DNA of 64,000 nucleotides. It comes from Cherax quadricarinatus. Lineage: Eukaryota > Arthropoda > Malacostraca > Decapoda > Parastacidae. A program made the translations under genes and the position numbers. The stretch spans positions 22,235,614 to 22,299,613 of the forward strand of contig NC_091308.1 in NCBI RefSeq assembly GCF_038502225.1, given 5' to 3'. Shown one piece after another: positions 41,280 to 51,815 of this stretch (position 1 is its first letter; each line of letters begins with the position of its first letter). The notes under the pieces were generated by a model. That model searched no databases. It was not told the origin of the DNA and saw only the letters and a list, made by a program, of their open reading frames with translations.

Positions 41280-42330
41280 TTCAAATCTTGCTACCATGTT
41301 TTCCCGAGTCCCTTCAGAGATGTTACCATGCTCATGTTCATATAGCACATTGAATATCAGAACCCACTTGTTTTTACTGATATAACACATCAGATTCATC
41401 TGCTTTATGTTCAAGCCCTTACTCCTCAAAACCTCTTCCACATCCCTCTTGCATTTCTTCTATAGCTGTCCCCTATATAGGCCTGCTTCCTTTCACTTAG
41501 ATTTATACACTGTTTTAATCAGTCTATCTTGATCCATTATTTTTTCATGACCATGCCATCTCAACAACCCCTCTTCTATTGTAGCTTTCATACTCCACCT
41601 TATCTTCTAATTTTTTCATTTTTTGTTTTCTATATTTATGCTACACCTTAATTTGAAAGAGACTTTTACAGTACTTCCAGCATCCTTATCTTAACATTTA
41701 TGGACCATACGTCACATCCATTCAGAAGCCTTGGCAATAATTTAATACATTTTCAGTAGATGAATAGGTTACACACGCAACATTTAGGTATTTATTGCCA
41801 AGACATTTTGCCTGCATGGCAGGTTCCTTCAGTTAAATACCGAGGCAATTAATATAGTGAATATCATAGAATCAATCTACTAATCACTTCCATATTTGAC
41901 CAAAGAAGCCTGCCATGTAGGCAAAGCATCTCAGAAATAAGGATACCTAAATACTGCACACATATCTTATTTATCTACTTGTAAGTATTTATGCCATTGA
42001 TATAGTTAATACATTTCCATTTTTGCATCCATTGGCAAACTTGTCACAAATTCTTCAGTACTACTGCAACCTCCTTTTCCTCATCAGTTCTGTGATTTAC
42101 ATCAATTCTGTGATTTACCTGAGCCTTGATAGATACATCTGTCAATACAACAATTCCTGAGTGTCCAAATATAATTTGTTTACTTGTTCTTATCACATTT
42201 CTTTCTTCCTTCATTTCACTTTTAACTTCCTTTTGTACACCCTTCCCAACTTCTCTGCCAACCTCTGCAGCTTCTCTTCTGAGTGCTTCAATAGTGCTAT
42301 GTTATCTGCAAGGTACAAATGATTTTAGGC
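41280..42330 (-). pseudogene. ancient, highly decayed RTE-like LINE
   Basis: On the minus strand the order of RTE landmarks is kept: 3' side ttcccgagtcccttcagaga, the block matching ccatgtccgaaccacctcaaca (41558-41575), then further upstream the codons near ctgtgatttac/cctcatcagttctgtg and ttctctgccaacctctgcag. Divergence is far larger than in other copies and no frame survives. Confidence 0.55.
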
Positions 42331-42481
42331 TTCCATTGGCAGTGCTAACACAATAAATAGTCATAATTATAACAACAAAATTGTTAATATAAAATTTATT
42401 TTTGTAAACATATTACAATCTAATTTTTGGATTTTTAAATGTCCACTTGGATATGCACTTCATTGTTTTACATTATATTAA

Positions 42482-43022
42482 CCCTTTCAGGGTCCGTCCC
42501 GTAGATCTACGGCTTTACGTTCAGGGTCCAAACCGTAGATCTACGTCATGAGCTCAGCTCACTCTGATAAACTGTAAGTGGTAAATTTGGGCCTAGATAT
42601 GAGAGAATACATCTATGTGGTATGTGTGCACCACATAAAACTTTGTGTTAAATTGGCCAAATTACCAATTTCCGGTCACTTTATTTTGTAGTTGAAATGG
42701 TTGACTTGGCGATTTCTTGTGCTCAATCGATAGAATAGAAGTAATACTAGTGAAATAGCTAAGAATTTGGTCGACTAGAATAATGTAATTGGCCTAAAAT
42801 GGGAGTCAAAGTCGGCAAAATCGTCGATTCGTAAATATCGCTGACACATCAAAATTCACGAGAGCATAATTTCGTCAATTTTCCATCAAATTTCGTACTT
42901 TTTGTTTTATTACCTTCACAAAAAGATTCTCTACCATTTCAAAAGAAAAAATAAAATTTTTTTTTGAAAATTCTTGGACACTGGGGCACCACTTCAGATT
43001 TGGGCCTTGGACCCTGAAAGGG
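42482..43022. mobile_element. piggyBac-type MITE M2, GATC family, 541 bp
   Basis: TTAA at 42478-42481 and 43023-43026; termini CCCTTTCAGGGTCC and GGACCCTGAAAGGG. Dyads CGTAGATCTACG at 42500-42511 and 42534-42545 start 34 bp apart. Both arms resemble PB1 (for example tgtgaaggtaataaaaca in reverse), so PB1-type transposase is its likely driver. Confidence 0.92.
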
Positions 43023-43232
43023 TTAAACATGAAAATCTATATACATACTGAAACTTCGGTATATGTACCTATATTAATTTCATCTTATAAGTTACAGCTT
43101 CTTAAATGCAGTACAAGTAGCTTTACATAAAACAAACTTGATTTTAAAAATGCACTGGTGAAATTTTCCTTAGAAGGACTTTCCTATACATTTATAAGGC
43201 ATAATATTATACAGACTTTTAGATAGTTTTAA

Positions 43233-44181
43233 CCCTTTCAGGGTTGGTGCCGTACTAGTACGGGTTGCACGCCAGGGTTGGTGCTGTACTAGTACACATA
43301 AATTCTAGCACCTTCAAATCTAGCGAGAGAAAGCTGGTAGGCCTACATATGAAAGAATGGGTCTATGTGGTCATTGTGCACAGTATAAAAAAAAAATCCT
43401 GCAGCACACAGTGCATAATGAGAAAAAAAAAACTCCGACCGTATGTTTTTGCTTTAAAACAGCGACTTTGCAGTGTATTTTTGTATGCTATTTATGGTTG
43501 TATTCTAGTTTTCCTGGTCTCATTTTATAGAATGGAAGACATATTACAGAAATTGAGATGATTTTGATTGGTTTCACAATGAAAAGTACACGTACCTTGA
43601 AATTGAGCTCAGAGTAGCAGAAATGTTCGATTTTTGCCAAAGTTCAAAAGTAAACAAATCATGCCACGCGTCCAATACACGTCAACTGGTGAGTCTAATA
43701 TTCTTTCACAAGTGCTGATATTATTTATACCATTTCTACACTAATGCAGTAGTCTGCATAACAGTAAATCTTCTATTATTTTGTGAGAATAAAAATTCAA
43801 AGTGGAAAGCAAAACAAATGTAAGAGAGGCCTGGGGACATGACTAATGAACAGAAATTTTTATTTTAGTGCCAGGAATGTCTGTCTTATTTATTCTGTAC
43901 CCTATTTGGAAATTGGCATCTTTTGAAATTTGTGTGAAATTGGCAAAATTGCCAGTTTCTGACCACTTTATTGGATAGTTGAATTCGGTAAATGGGTGGT
44001 TTCTTGTACTCATTTGATAGAAAAAATGGAATTCTAGTGAAATAGTTATGATTTTTGTCGACTGGTACATTGGAATTGGCCGAACATAGGGCTCAAAGTG
44101 GGCAAAATCGCTGATGCGTCGATCATGGTGTCATTATGATCGGGAAAAGATTCTCTATCATTTCATAAGAAAAAATATTAT

Positions 44182-44218
<37 letters not shown>

Positions 44219-44269
44219 TTTCCCACCCTGAGAACAAGTTTAGGAGAGGGCCTGTCGACCATGAAAGGG
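43233..44269. mobile_element. piggyBac-type MITE M3, CTAG family, 1,037 bp
   Basis: TTAA at 43229-43232 and 44270-44273. Dyads CGTACTAGTACG (43251-43262) and TGTACTAGTACA (43285-43296) start 34 bp apart. It is closely related to M1 and to 58764-59836. A T-run occurs at about 44175-44212. Confidence 0.92.
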
Positions 44270-44480
44270 TTAATTAGTGTCCATATTTGAGCAAATACAT
44301 TTCTGGTAAGAAATATTTTGTTCATTTTGAAAAACTTCTACTTCAGTAATTGATTCATGTATAATACCAGTTGTCATCTGTTAAAATAAGACTTACAGGA
44401 TGTGCTGTGAAAGATCTATTTTATATTTAGTATACTTTTTAATAAACAAAACCTCACTAAGTCTTATCCTAATGTTTCAG

Positions 44481-44648
44481 GCTGCTCTTGATGTGAAATG
44501 TACTCGATGCAATCTTTTCTTATTGAAAAGTGATACTCCAGGTATAGCATTCTTCGAAAAGGAGGGGGCTATGAACCTCAGCATAGCTGAAGGCTGGGAG
44601 ACATTTACCATGGATAAAGATGCAATGGAAGCATTTCTCAAAGTGTAA
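44481..44648 (+). CDS. diamine acetyltransferase (SSAT-like), C-terminal exon
   Basis: Continues the exon of 13543-13748 in phase 0. It encodes AALDVKCTRCNLFLLKSDTP, then the GNAT motif B region GIAFFEKEGAMNLSIAEGWE and TFTMDKDAMEAFLKV, matching the family order (…NFYKRRGA…, then …EGW…). The acceptor is aatgtttcAG. The frame ends in TAA at 44646-44648. That TAA is inside GTGTAAGTAT, a strong donor consensus, so the exon may instead splice after AAAGT and add a few residues elsewhere. No poly(A) signal appears before the RTE tail at 44655. Confidence 0.85.
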   Translation, partial: AALDVKCTRCNLFLLKSDTPGIAFFEKEGAMNLSIAEGWETFTMDKDAMEAFLKV

Positions 44649-45251
44649 GTATATATTTTTTTTTTTCAACAAGTTGGCCGTCTCCCACCGAGGCAGGGTG
44701 ACCCAAAAAGAAAGAAAATCCCCAAAAAGAAAATACTTTCATCATCATTCAACACTTTCACCTCACTCATACATAATCACTGTCTTTGCAGAGGTGCCCA
44801 GATATAACAGTATAGAAGCATATATAAAGATATATAACATAACCTTCCAAACTCCTAATATCCCAAATGCCTCCTGTAAAGTGCAGGCATTGTACTTCCC
44901 ATTTCCAGTACTCAAGTCTGGCTTCACTAAATATTACCTTCACTAAATATTACCCTGCTCACACTCCAACAGCTCGTCAGGTCCCAAAAACCATTCGTCT
45001 CCATTCACTCCTATATAACACGCTCACGCATGCTTGCTGGAAGTCCAATCCCCTCGCCCACAAAATCTCCTTTACCCCCTCCCTCCAACCTTTTTGAGGA
45101 CGACCCCTACCCCGCCTTCCTTCCTCTACAGATTTATATGCTCTCCATGTCATTCTTCTTTGATCCACTCTCTCTAAATGACCAAACCACCTCAACAACC
45201 TCTCTTCAGCCCTCTGACTAATACTTTTATTAACTCCACACCTTCTCTTAA

Positions 45252-46323
45252 CCCTTTCAGGGTCCAGAGGCCAAATTTCAAAGTGCGCACCAGGGTCCAA
45301 GAATTTTCAAAAAATAATTTTGTTATTTTTTCTTATGAAATGATAGAGAATCTTTTTCTGAAGGTAATAAAACAAAAAGTCCAAAATTTGATGGAAAATT
45401 GACGAAATTATGCTCTTGCGAATTTTGATGTGTTGGCGATATTTACGCATCGGCGATTTTGCCGACTTTGACTCCCATTTTAGGGCAATTACAGTATTCC
45501 AGTCAACCAAATTCTTAGCTATTTCACTAGTATTACTTCTATTCTATCGATTGAGCACAAGAAATTGCCAAGTCGACTGTTTCAACAACAAAATAAAGTG
45601 ACCGGAAATTGGTAATTTGGCCATTTTAATGGAAAGTTCAAAATATTCCAATTTCAAAATAGGGTCCAGGATAAACAATGCAGGCATTCCTGGCACTAAA
45701 CTAACATTTCCTCTGTTCAATAGTTATGTTCTCAGGCTTTACAAATGAATTCCATTTTTATTTTTTATTCATGTAATGAATTTTTATTCAAACCAAAAAA
45801 TAGAAGATTTACTGTTATGTAATACTGTAATAATTGTATAAATAATATCACCACATTTGTGAATGTATATTAGACCCACCAGCTGTCATGTATTAGACTT
45901 GTGAGGTCATTTGTTTACTCTTGAACATCGGCAAAAATTTAACATTTCTGCTACTTTGAGCTCAGTTTCAAGCCATTTCCAGTACTTAAATCAATGAAAA
46001 TCATCTTTATTTTTGTAGTATATCTTCCATTCTATCAAATGAGACAAAGAAATTGCAAATACAACTATAAAAAACTTACAAAAACACTGCAAAGTCTCTG
46101 TTTTAATCGAAAATTATGGTCTCAGTTTTTTTTCTCTCATTTTGCACTGTGTGCTGCAGGAGTTGTTTTATGTGGTGCACACATACCACATAGATGTATT
46201 CTCTCATATCTAGGCCCAAATTTACTGCTCACAGCTTATCAGAGTGAGCTGAGCTCATTGCGTAGATCTACGGTTTGGACTCTAACGAAAAGCCGTAGAT
46301 CTACGGCACGGACCCTGAAAGGG
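45252..46323. mobile_element. piggyBac-type MITE M4, GATC family, 1,072 bp
   Basis: TTAA at 45248-45251 and 46324-46327, in RTE copy H coding sequence. The site matches ccttctcctaatttccac in other copies, so a C to T change made the TTAA. Termini are CCCTTTCAGGGTCC and GGACCCTGAAAGGG. Dyads CGTAGATCTACG at 46261-46272 and 46294-46305 start 33 bp apart and lie at the right, so orientation is opposite to M2. Confidence 0.92.
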
Positions 46324-46975
46324 TTAATTTCCACACTCCAAATTCTCTGCATAATATTTACACCACACATTGCCCTTAGACAGGACATCTCCACTGCCTC
46401 CAACCGTCTCCTTGCTGCAGCATTTACAACCCAAGCTTCACACCCATATAAGAGTGTTGGTACCACTATACTTTCATACATTCCCTTCTTTGCCTCCATA
46501 GATAACATTTTTTGTCTCCACATATACCTCAATGCACCACTCACCTTTTTTCCTTCATCAATTCTATGGTTAACCTCATCCTTCATAAACACATCCGCAG
46601 ACACGTCAACTCCCAAATATCTGAAAACATTCACTTCTTCCATACTCCATCTTCCAATGTGATGTCTAATATTTCTTTAAATCATTTGAAACCTTCATCA
46701 CCTTACTCTTATCTGTGTTCACTTTCAATTTTCTACCTTTACACACCCTCTCAAACTCCTCCACTAACCTTTGCAACTTTATTTTAGAATCACCCATAAG
46801 CACAGTATCATCAGCAAAAAGTAATTATATCAACTCCCATTTTGTACTTGATTCCCCATAATTCAGTCTCACCCCTCTCCCCCACACGCTAGCATTTACA
46901 CATCCCCGTCTAAGACCTACTTTTACCGGGAAGTAATCTCCCTCTCTCCTACATACCCTAACCTTAGTCTCACTA

Positions 46976-47830
46976 TTATTTTTATTAACACACTGGCCGA
47001 TTCCCACCAAGGCAGGGTGGCCCGAAAACGAAAAACTTTCACCATCATTCACTCCATCACTGTCTTGCCAGAAGGGTGCTTTACACTACAGTTTTTAAAC
47101 TGCAACATTAACACCCCTCCTTCAGAGTGCAGGCACTGTACTTCCCATCTCCAGGACTCAAGTCCGGCCTGCCGGTTTCCCTGAATCCCTTCATAAATGT
47201 TACTTTGCTCACACTCCAACAGCACGTCAAGTATTAAAAACCATTTGTCTCCATTCACTCCTATCAAACACGCTCATGCATGCCTGCCGGAAGTCCAAGC
47301 CCCTCACACACAAAACCTCTTTTACCCCTTCCCTCCAACCTTTCCTAGGTCGACCCCTACCCCGCCTTCCTTCCACTACAGACTGATACACTCTTGAAGT
47401 CATTCTGTTTTGCTCCATTCTCTCTAGGTAGTAGGTTGGTAGACAGCAACCACCCAGGGAAGTACTACCGTCCTGCCAGATGACTGTGAAACAGAAACCT
47501 GTAACTGTTTTGCATGATGGTAGGATTGCTGGTGTCTTTTTCTGTCTCATAAACACACTAGATAACAGGGATATCTTGCTACTCCTACTTACACTTTGGT
47601 CACACTTCACAGACACGCACATGCATATATATATACATACATCTAGGTTTTTCTCCTTTTTCTAAATAGCTCTTGTTCTTTTTTATTTCTTCTATTGTCC
47701 ATGGGGAAGCGGAAAAGAATCTTTCCTCCGTAAGCCATGCGTGTCGTATGAGGCGACTAAAATGCCGGGAGCGATGGGCTAGTAACCCCCTTCTCCTGTA
47801 GACATTTACTAAAAAAGAGAAGAAGAAAAA
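46976..47830. mobile_element. twin-primed RTE insertion with inverted 5' UTR
   Basis: Flanked by cttagtctcacta (46963-46975) and cttagcctcacta (47831-47843), a target duplication of 13 bp with one change. 46976-47425 is a minus-strand RTE 3' UTR plus C-terminus (RGRGRPRKGWREGVKE). 47426-47830 is the RTE 5' UTR in the plus orientation, starting taggtagtaggttggtag. A 5' part inverted against the 3' part is the mark of twin priming in LINE integration. Confidence 0.75.
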
Positions 47831-49241
47831 CTTAGCCTCACTATCCTCATAAAAGCTCTTTACAGCATTTAGTAACTTGCTACCTATTCCATACACTTGC
47901 AACATCTGCCACATTTCTTCCCTATCCACTCTATCATATGCCTTTTCTAAATCCATAAATACAATGAAAACTTCCCTACCTTTATCTAAATACTGTTCAC
48001 ATATATGCTTCAATGTAAACACTTGATCTACACATCCCCTACCCACTCTAAAGCCTCTGCAATCCTACTCTCTGTCTTACCTCTAATTCTTTCAGTAATA
48101 ACCCTACCATACACTTTACCTGGTATACTCAGTAAACTTATTCCCCTATAATTTTTACAGTCTCTTTTGTCCCCCTTCCCTTTACATAAAAGAACTATAT
48201 ACGCTCTCTCCCAATCCCTAGGTACCTTCCCCTCTTCCATACATTTATTAAACAAAAATACCAACCACCCCAACACAATATATCCCCCTACTTTTAACAT
48301 TTCTGTCATGATCCTGTCATTTCCAGCTGCTTTACCCCCTTTCATTCTACGTAATGCCTCACACACTTCCCCCACACTCACATCCTGCTCTTCTTCACTC
48401 TTAAAAGATGTTATACTTCCCTGGCCAGTGCATGAAATTACTGCCTCCCTTTCTTCATCGACATTTAAAAGTTTCTTAAAATATTCCCGCCATCTACCCA
48501 ATCCCAATACCTCCAGCTCCCCATCTACTAACTCCCCTACTCTGTTTTTAACTGACAAATCCATTCGTTTCTTAAGCTTTCTTAACTTGTTTATCTCACT
48601 AAGTATATACGTACTGTAATTAGTTATTTTTTATTTGTTTTTTTATTTTTATAAACACACTGGCCGATTCCCACCAAGGCAGGGTGGCCCGAAAAAGAAA
48701 AACTTTCACCATCATCCACTCCATCACTGTCTTGCCAGAAGGGTACTTTTCACTACAGTTTTTAACCCTTTGACTGTCACAGGCCCCTTTCTGAAACTGT
48801 CATTCTGTCGCAAAATATTCGAAAAAAAAAAAAAAATTTCTTATGAAAATGTTAGGAATATTTTTCTGAGTGTTTTAAGCCTAAAAAAAATTTTTGCCAT
48901 CAGTACTTACTGAGATATAGAGCCGCAAATTTGCAGAAAGTGACGTGCGTACGGCAACAGAGGCGACTGCCGCCCACCCGGTATTCTTTTATTTACTCTA
49001 ATTCAAAAGTTTCTTGCATTTTTCAATATTTTTCTTTTCCAAGTAACTTATGTGGCCTGTGAGACCAATGTAAGGTGCATTGTTCAAATATACACTCATT
49101 GTTTACAACACAATAACAGAACAAACTTTATCACTATGAGTTTGTGTATACACTTTGTTTACACAAACAAACAATACAAAACAATGCTTATTACTATTGT
49201 TCCATAATATATATACATGTGTACAGTCACTGAACACTTTG

Positions 49242-51467
49242 CTAGAACTGCTGCAGCTTGTGGAACTCTTTGAAACATGGGTATATGCAGAGGGGCACTT
49301 GACACTCCTCACACATAAAACGAGTGTCTCTGCGTGTTTGTGGGCGTTTTGTGGTATGTGTACATACATAACACCTCTTCTGAGCATTTTTCTTGGCAGT
49401 AGTAGGAGGCAGTTGCATGGGGTAGTGATCACCAGGCCTGAAACGAGATGGCGTGTGTTGGTAATTTCGTGGGCTCTGGTCTATTGCAGGTGTTGCTCCT
49501 TGGTACTTTGCGATTATTTGTCTGATTACTGACAAACAAAATTCACCATATTTTGGTGTTTTGTTAGTCTTCAACTTGTATATGTTATAAGCATTTAGCA
49601 TAGAGATATCAACAAGATGGAAAAAAAGTTTTATATACCACTTATAACTCTTGCATACACAATCTGCAAACCCAATCTGCATGTCACATTTGTCCACTAA
49701 GCGCATATTGAGGTTGTAGTCCATGACAGCTGCAGGCTTTAGAATGGGTTCATTGGTCTCTCTGTTGTGCCTGCCACTGTGTGCTATTTTGTTTGGGTGA
49801 ACTGATGTCAACAATGTGACATCACGTTTGTCATGCCACTGAAATGCCATGATGTCATTGGCAGCAAAGGCTTGCACCTCACCTCTGCGAGTGCCAGCGT
49901 CAAACCTTGGCATATGTTTACGATTACCACGCACTGTGCCACACACGTCTGTCAAGTTCACTCGCAAGAAATCACTGAGTAAGGGGTTTGTGTACCAGTT
50001 ATCAGTAAATAACATATGCCCCTTACCAAGATATGGTTCCCTCATTGTTCGAACCACATCACCAGAGATACCCAATAACTTCATGGTATCTCTCAAAGTA
50101 TTACTGCCAGTGTACACAATGATATCCAAAACTAGACCACTTCTGCAATCACACAGTACAAATAACTTTATACCAAAGCGTTTCCTCTTGCTTGGTGTAT
50201 ATTGCTCGAATGAGAGTCTTCCTTTGAATAAAATCAAGGACTCATCAATAACAAGCTTCCTGAAGGGATAAAAATACATGCAGCACTTTTGTTTCATGTA
50301 CATAAACACATTTCTGATCTTATATAACCTGTCGGTTCTGTCAGGCCTGGTTTTGTCTGAAAAGTGTAACATACGTAACAGTATCAGGAAACGATTGACA
50401 CCTATAATGTCACTAAAACCTGGAGTTGAAATCAGGCGTTCTGTTGCCCAGTATGTGGTGACAGTGTGCTTATACACATGTGGCATAAGCATTATTGTGG
50501 CAAAAAACAGGTACATCTCTGCCACAGTTGTCTCCTTCCACTGGTGTAGCCGTGATTTTGGTGAGAGAATTGTATTTGCCATGGTGTAATCATAGTATGT
50601 GTTTGTTTCCCTGACAATGATGTCCATCAGGGGTTCATCGAAGAATAACTCAAAGCAGTCCGGTTCACTAGCATTGTTCCCAAGTGGACATGATGGCTTT
50701 ATTCCACTTTGTGTTTCATCAAAGTCATGGGGACTGGGAACAAACTTGTCACCGTCCTGCCAGTCCCAGATGCGGTCTGCTGGTGGGTTCTGGATATTGT
50801 ACCGTGGTTGTGGTTGTGCAGGTTGTGGGATTGTGGGGTCGGGTGAGGCTGGTTGTTGTGCAGAGTCAGCAGCGTGGGTAATAGCGTATCCCGCTGCTGG
50901 TGCCACATGGGCAGTGCCACCATCACTATCACCACCACTGCCTGTTCCCTCACTCACATCATTCATACCCATCGTAACAATATCGTCATCTTCACTATCA
51001 GGTCGTGGTGTAGGGCCATGGGATGTGCTCCCAGAGTTTCTCCTTCCCCTTGGAACAGCATATGAAACACTACCAGACCGCATGCTACGTCGTACATACT
51101 GCCGCTTCACTGGGGAATATTCACTCTCACTGTCACTAGAACTGCTTTCAATGACCTTGAAATCACTGTCACTATCACATTCACTGCTAACATCTGGGTG
51201 TTGTACACGACCAAATAGTTTCCTCTTTCGTCCTGGTACAGGCGAACGTGAACGTGAACAAGCCAGCCCAGCACCAGAGGTGGAAGGTTGTGGGTCATCT
51301 GGGTTTTCATCACTAATTACGTTATCCTGGGCACTTTTTCCGGTCACACTCACTTCAAAACCCTGGAATTCACTGTCACTGACATTTTCATCACTGTTAG
51401 AGCTGTCACTTGGGAACAAAAGACCTCCAATCCGCCGAGGAGTGAGGAACTTCTTACCGAGAGGCAT
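49242..51467 (-). CDS. piggyBac transposase (PGBD4-like), PB3
   Basis: 741 residues without interruption, starting MPLGKKFLTPRRIGG. Same architecture as PB2: acidic Ser/Pro-rich N-terminus, DDE domain (VIDESLILFKG, FTDNWYTNPLL, MRLVDKCDMQIGF) and C-terminal cysteines (CYVC, CEEC, CIYPC). The (PQPA) run is shorter by about three units than in PB2. TDNWYTS reads TDNWYTN here, a change next to the second aspartate that may matter little. Family and completeness are clear; activity is not testable from sequence. Confidence 0.94.
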   Translation of the reverse strand: MPLGKKFLTPRRIGGLLFPSDSSNSDENVSDSEFQGFEVSVTGKSAQDNVISDENPDDPQPSTSGAGLACSRSRSPVPGRKRKLFGRVQHPDVSSECDSDSDFKVIESSSSDSESEYSPVKRQYVRRSMRSGSVSYAVPRGRRNSGSTSHGPTPRPDSEDDDIVTMGMNDVSEGTGSGGDSDGGTAHVAPAAGYAITHAADSAQQPASPDPTIPQPAQPQPRYNIQNPPADRIWDWQDGDKFVPSPHDFDETQSGIKPSCPLGNNASEPDCFELFFDEPLMDIIVRETNTYYDYTMANTILSPKSRLHQWKETTVAEMYLFFATIMLMPHVYKHTVTTYWATERLISTPGFSDIIGVNRFLILLRMLHFSDKTRPDRTDRLYKIRNVFMYMKQKCCMYFYPFRKLVIDESLILFKGRLSFEQYTPSKRKRFGIKLFVLCDCRSGLVLDIIVYTGSNTLRDTMKLLGISGDVVRTMREPYLGKGHMLFTDNWYTNPLLSDFLRVNLTDVCGTVRGNRKHMPRFDAGTRRGEVQAFAANDIMAFQWHDKRDVTLLTSVHPNKIAHSGRHNRETNEPILKPAAVMDYNLNMRLVDKCDMQIGFADCVCKSYKWYIKLFFHLVDISMLNAYNIYKLKTNKTPKYGEFCLSVIRQIIAKYQGATPAIDQSPRNYQHTPSRFRPGDHYPMQLPPTTAKKNAQKRCYVCTHTTKRPQTRRDTRFMCEECQVPLCIYPCFKEFHKLQQF

Positions 51468-51619
51468 GGTGAAAATGGACTAACAAGATGGCGTTCCCAC
51501 AATGCACCGCTGGGTCCCAGATTTTTTTCACAGGGTGCACACCGACCACTGAGACCCATTCTCTCTCATGTAGGCCTCCCAGGCTTTTCCCGCTTGATTT
51601 GAAGCCGCTAGAATTTGTG

Positions 51620-51665
51620 CGTATAAATACGTCAGAAACAGTGGCGCGTAAGACGTATTTATACG
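51620..51665. promoter_or_regulatory. paired TTTA/TAAA-type dyads at the PB3 right end
   Basis: CGTATAAATACG (51620-51631) and CGTATTTATACG (51654-51665) start 34 bp apart, again in opposite orientation to each other, as in PB2. Here both sites keep the full CGTA and TACG halves. Confidence 0.72.
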
Positions 51666-51815
51666 GTGTAAACAGTCAAAGGGTTAAGCTGCAACATTAA
51701 CACCCCTCCTTCAGAGTGCAGGCACTGTACTTCCCATCTCCAGGACTCAAGTCCGGCCTGCCGGTTTCCCTGAATCCCTTCATAAATGTTACTTCGCTCA
51801 CACTCCAACAGCACG

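Larger units (their letters stand above)
13749..44480 (+). other. 30.7 kb SSAT intron filled with transposons
   Basis: The exon of 13543-13748 ends in phase 0 and that of 44481-44648 begins in phase 0. The predicted joined protein follows the SSAT family order without a gap (KKMIQ, then AALDVKCTRC). The interval is therefore one intron. The donor GTTTTATT is weak and the acceptor aatgtttcAG normal. Inside lie an intact piggyBac, a near-intact CR1 LINE, several RTE copies, a gypsy remnant and many MITEs. Confidence 0.85.
44655..48605 (-). pseudogene. RTE LINE (copy H), split by a MITE and another RTE
   Basis: Minus-strand RTE whose tail begins 7 bp after the SSAT stop. Parts: 3' UTR and C-terminus (44655-45247: RAEERLLRWFGHLERV, RGRGRPQKGWREGVKE), 46328-46975 (FRYLGVDVSADVFMKDEVNH, LLYGCEAWVVNAAARRRLEA and the end of RT), and 47831-48605 (AYDRVDREEMWQMLQ, GGKAAGNDRIMTEML, YRGISLLSIPGKVYGR). 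The inserts are M4 (45252-46323) and a twin-primed RTE (46976-47830). A short duplication ttcactaaatattacc occurs at 44924-44953. There are several frame breaks. Confidence 0.88.
48766..51683 (-). mobile_element. piggyBac element PB3, 2,918 bp, apparently intact
   Basis: TTAA at 48762-48765 and 51684-51687; termini CCCTTTGACTGTCAC and GTAAACAGTCAAAGGG. It is very similar to PB2 over its whole length. It is inserted in the 3' UTR of RTE copy I. Confidence 0.95.

Noticed and set aside
13543..44648. SSAT exons as a retrocopy or pseudogene
   Set aside because: The exons have proper splice sites, matching phases and no damage; a retrocopy would lack the intron.
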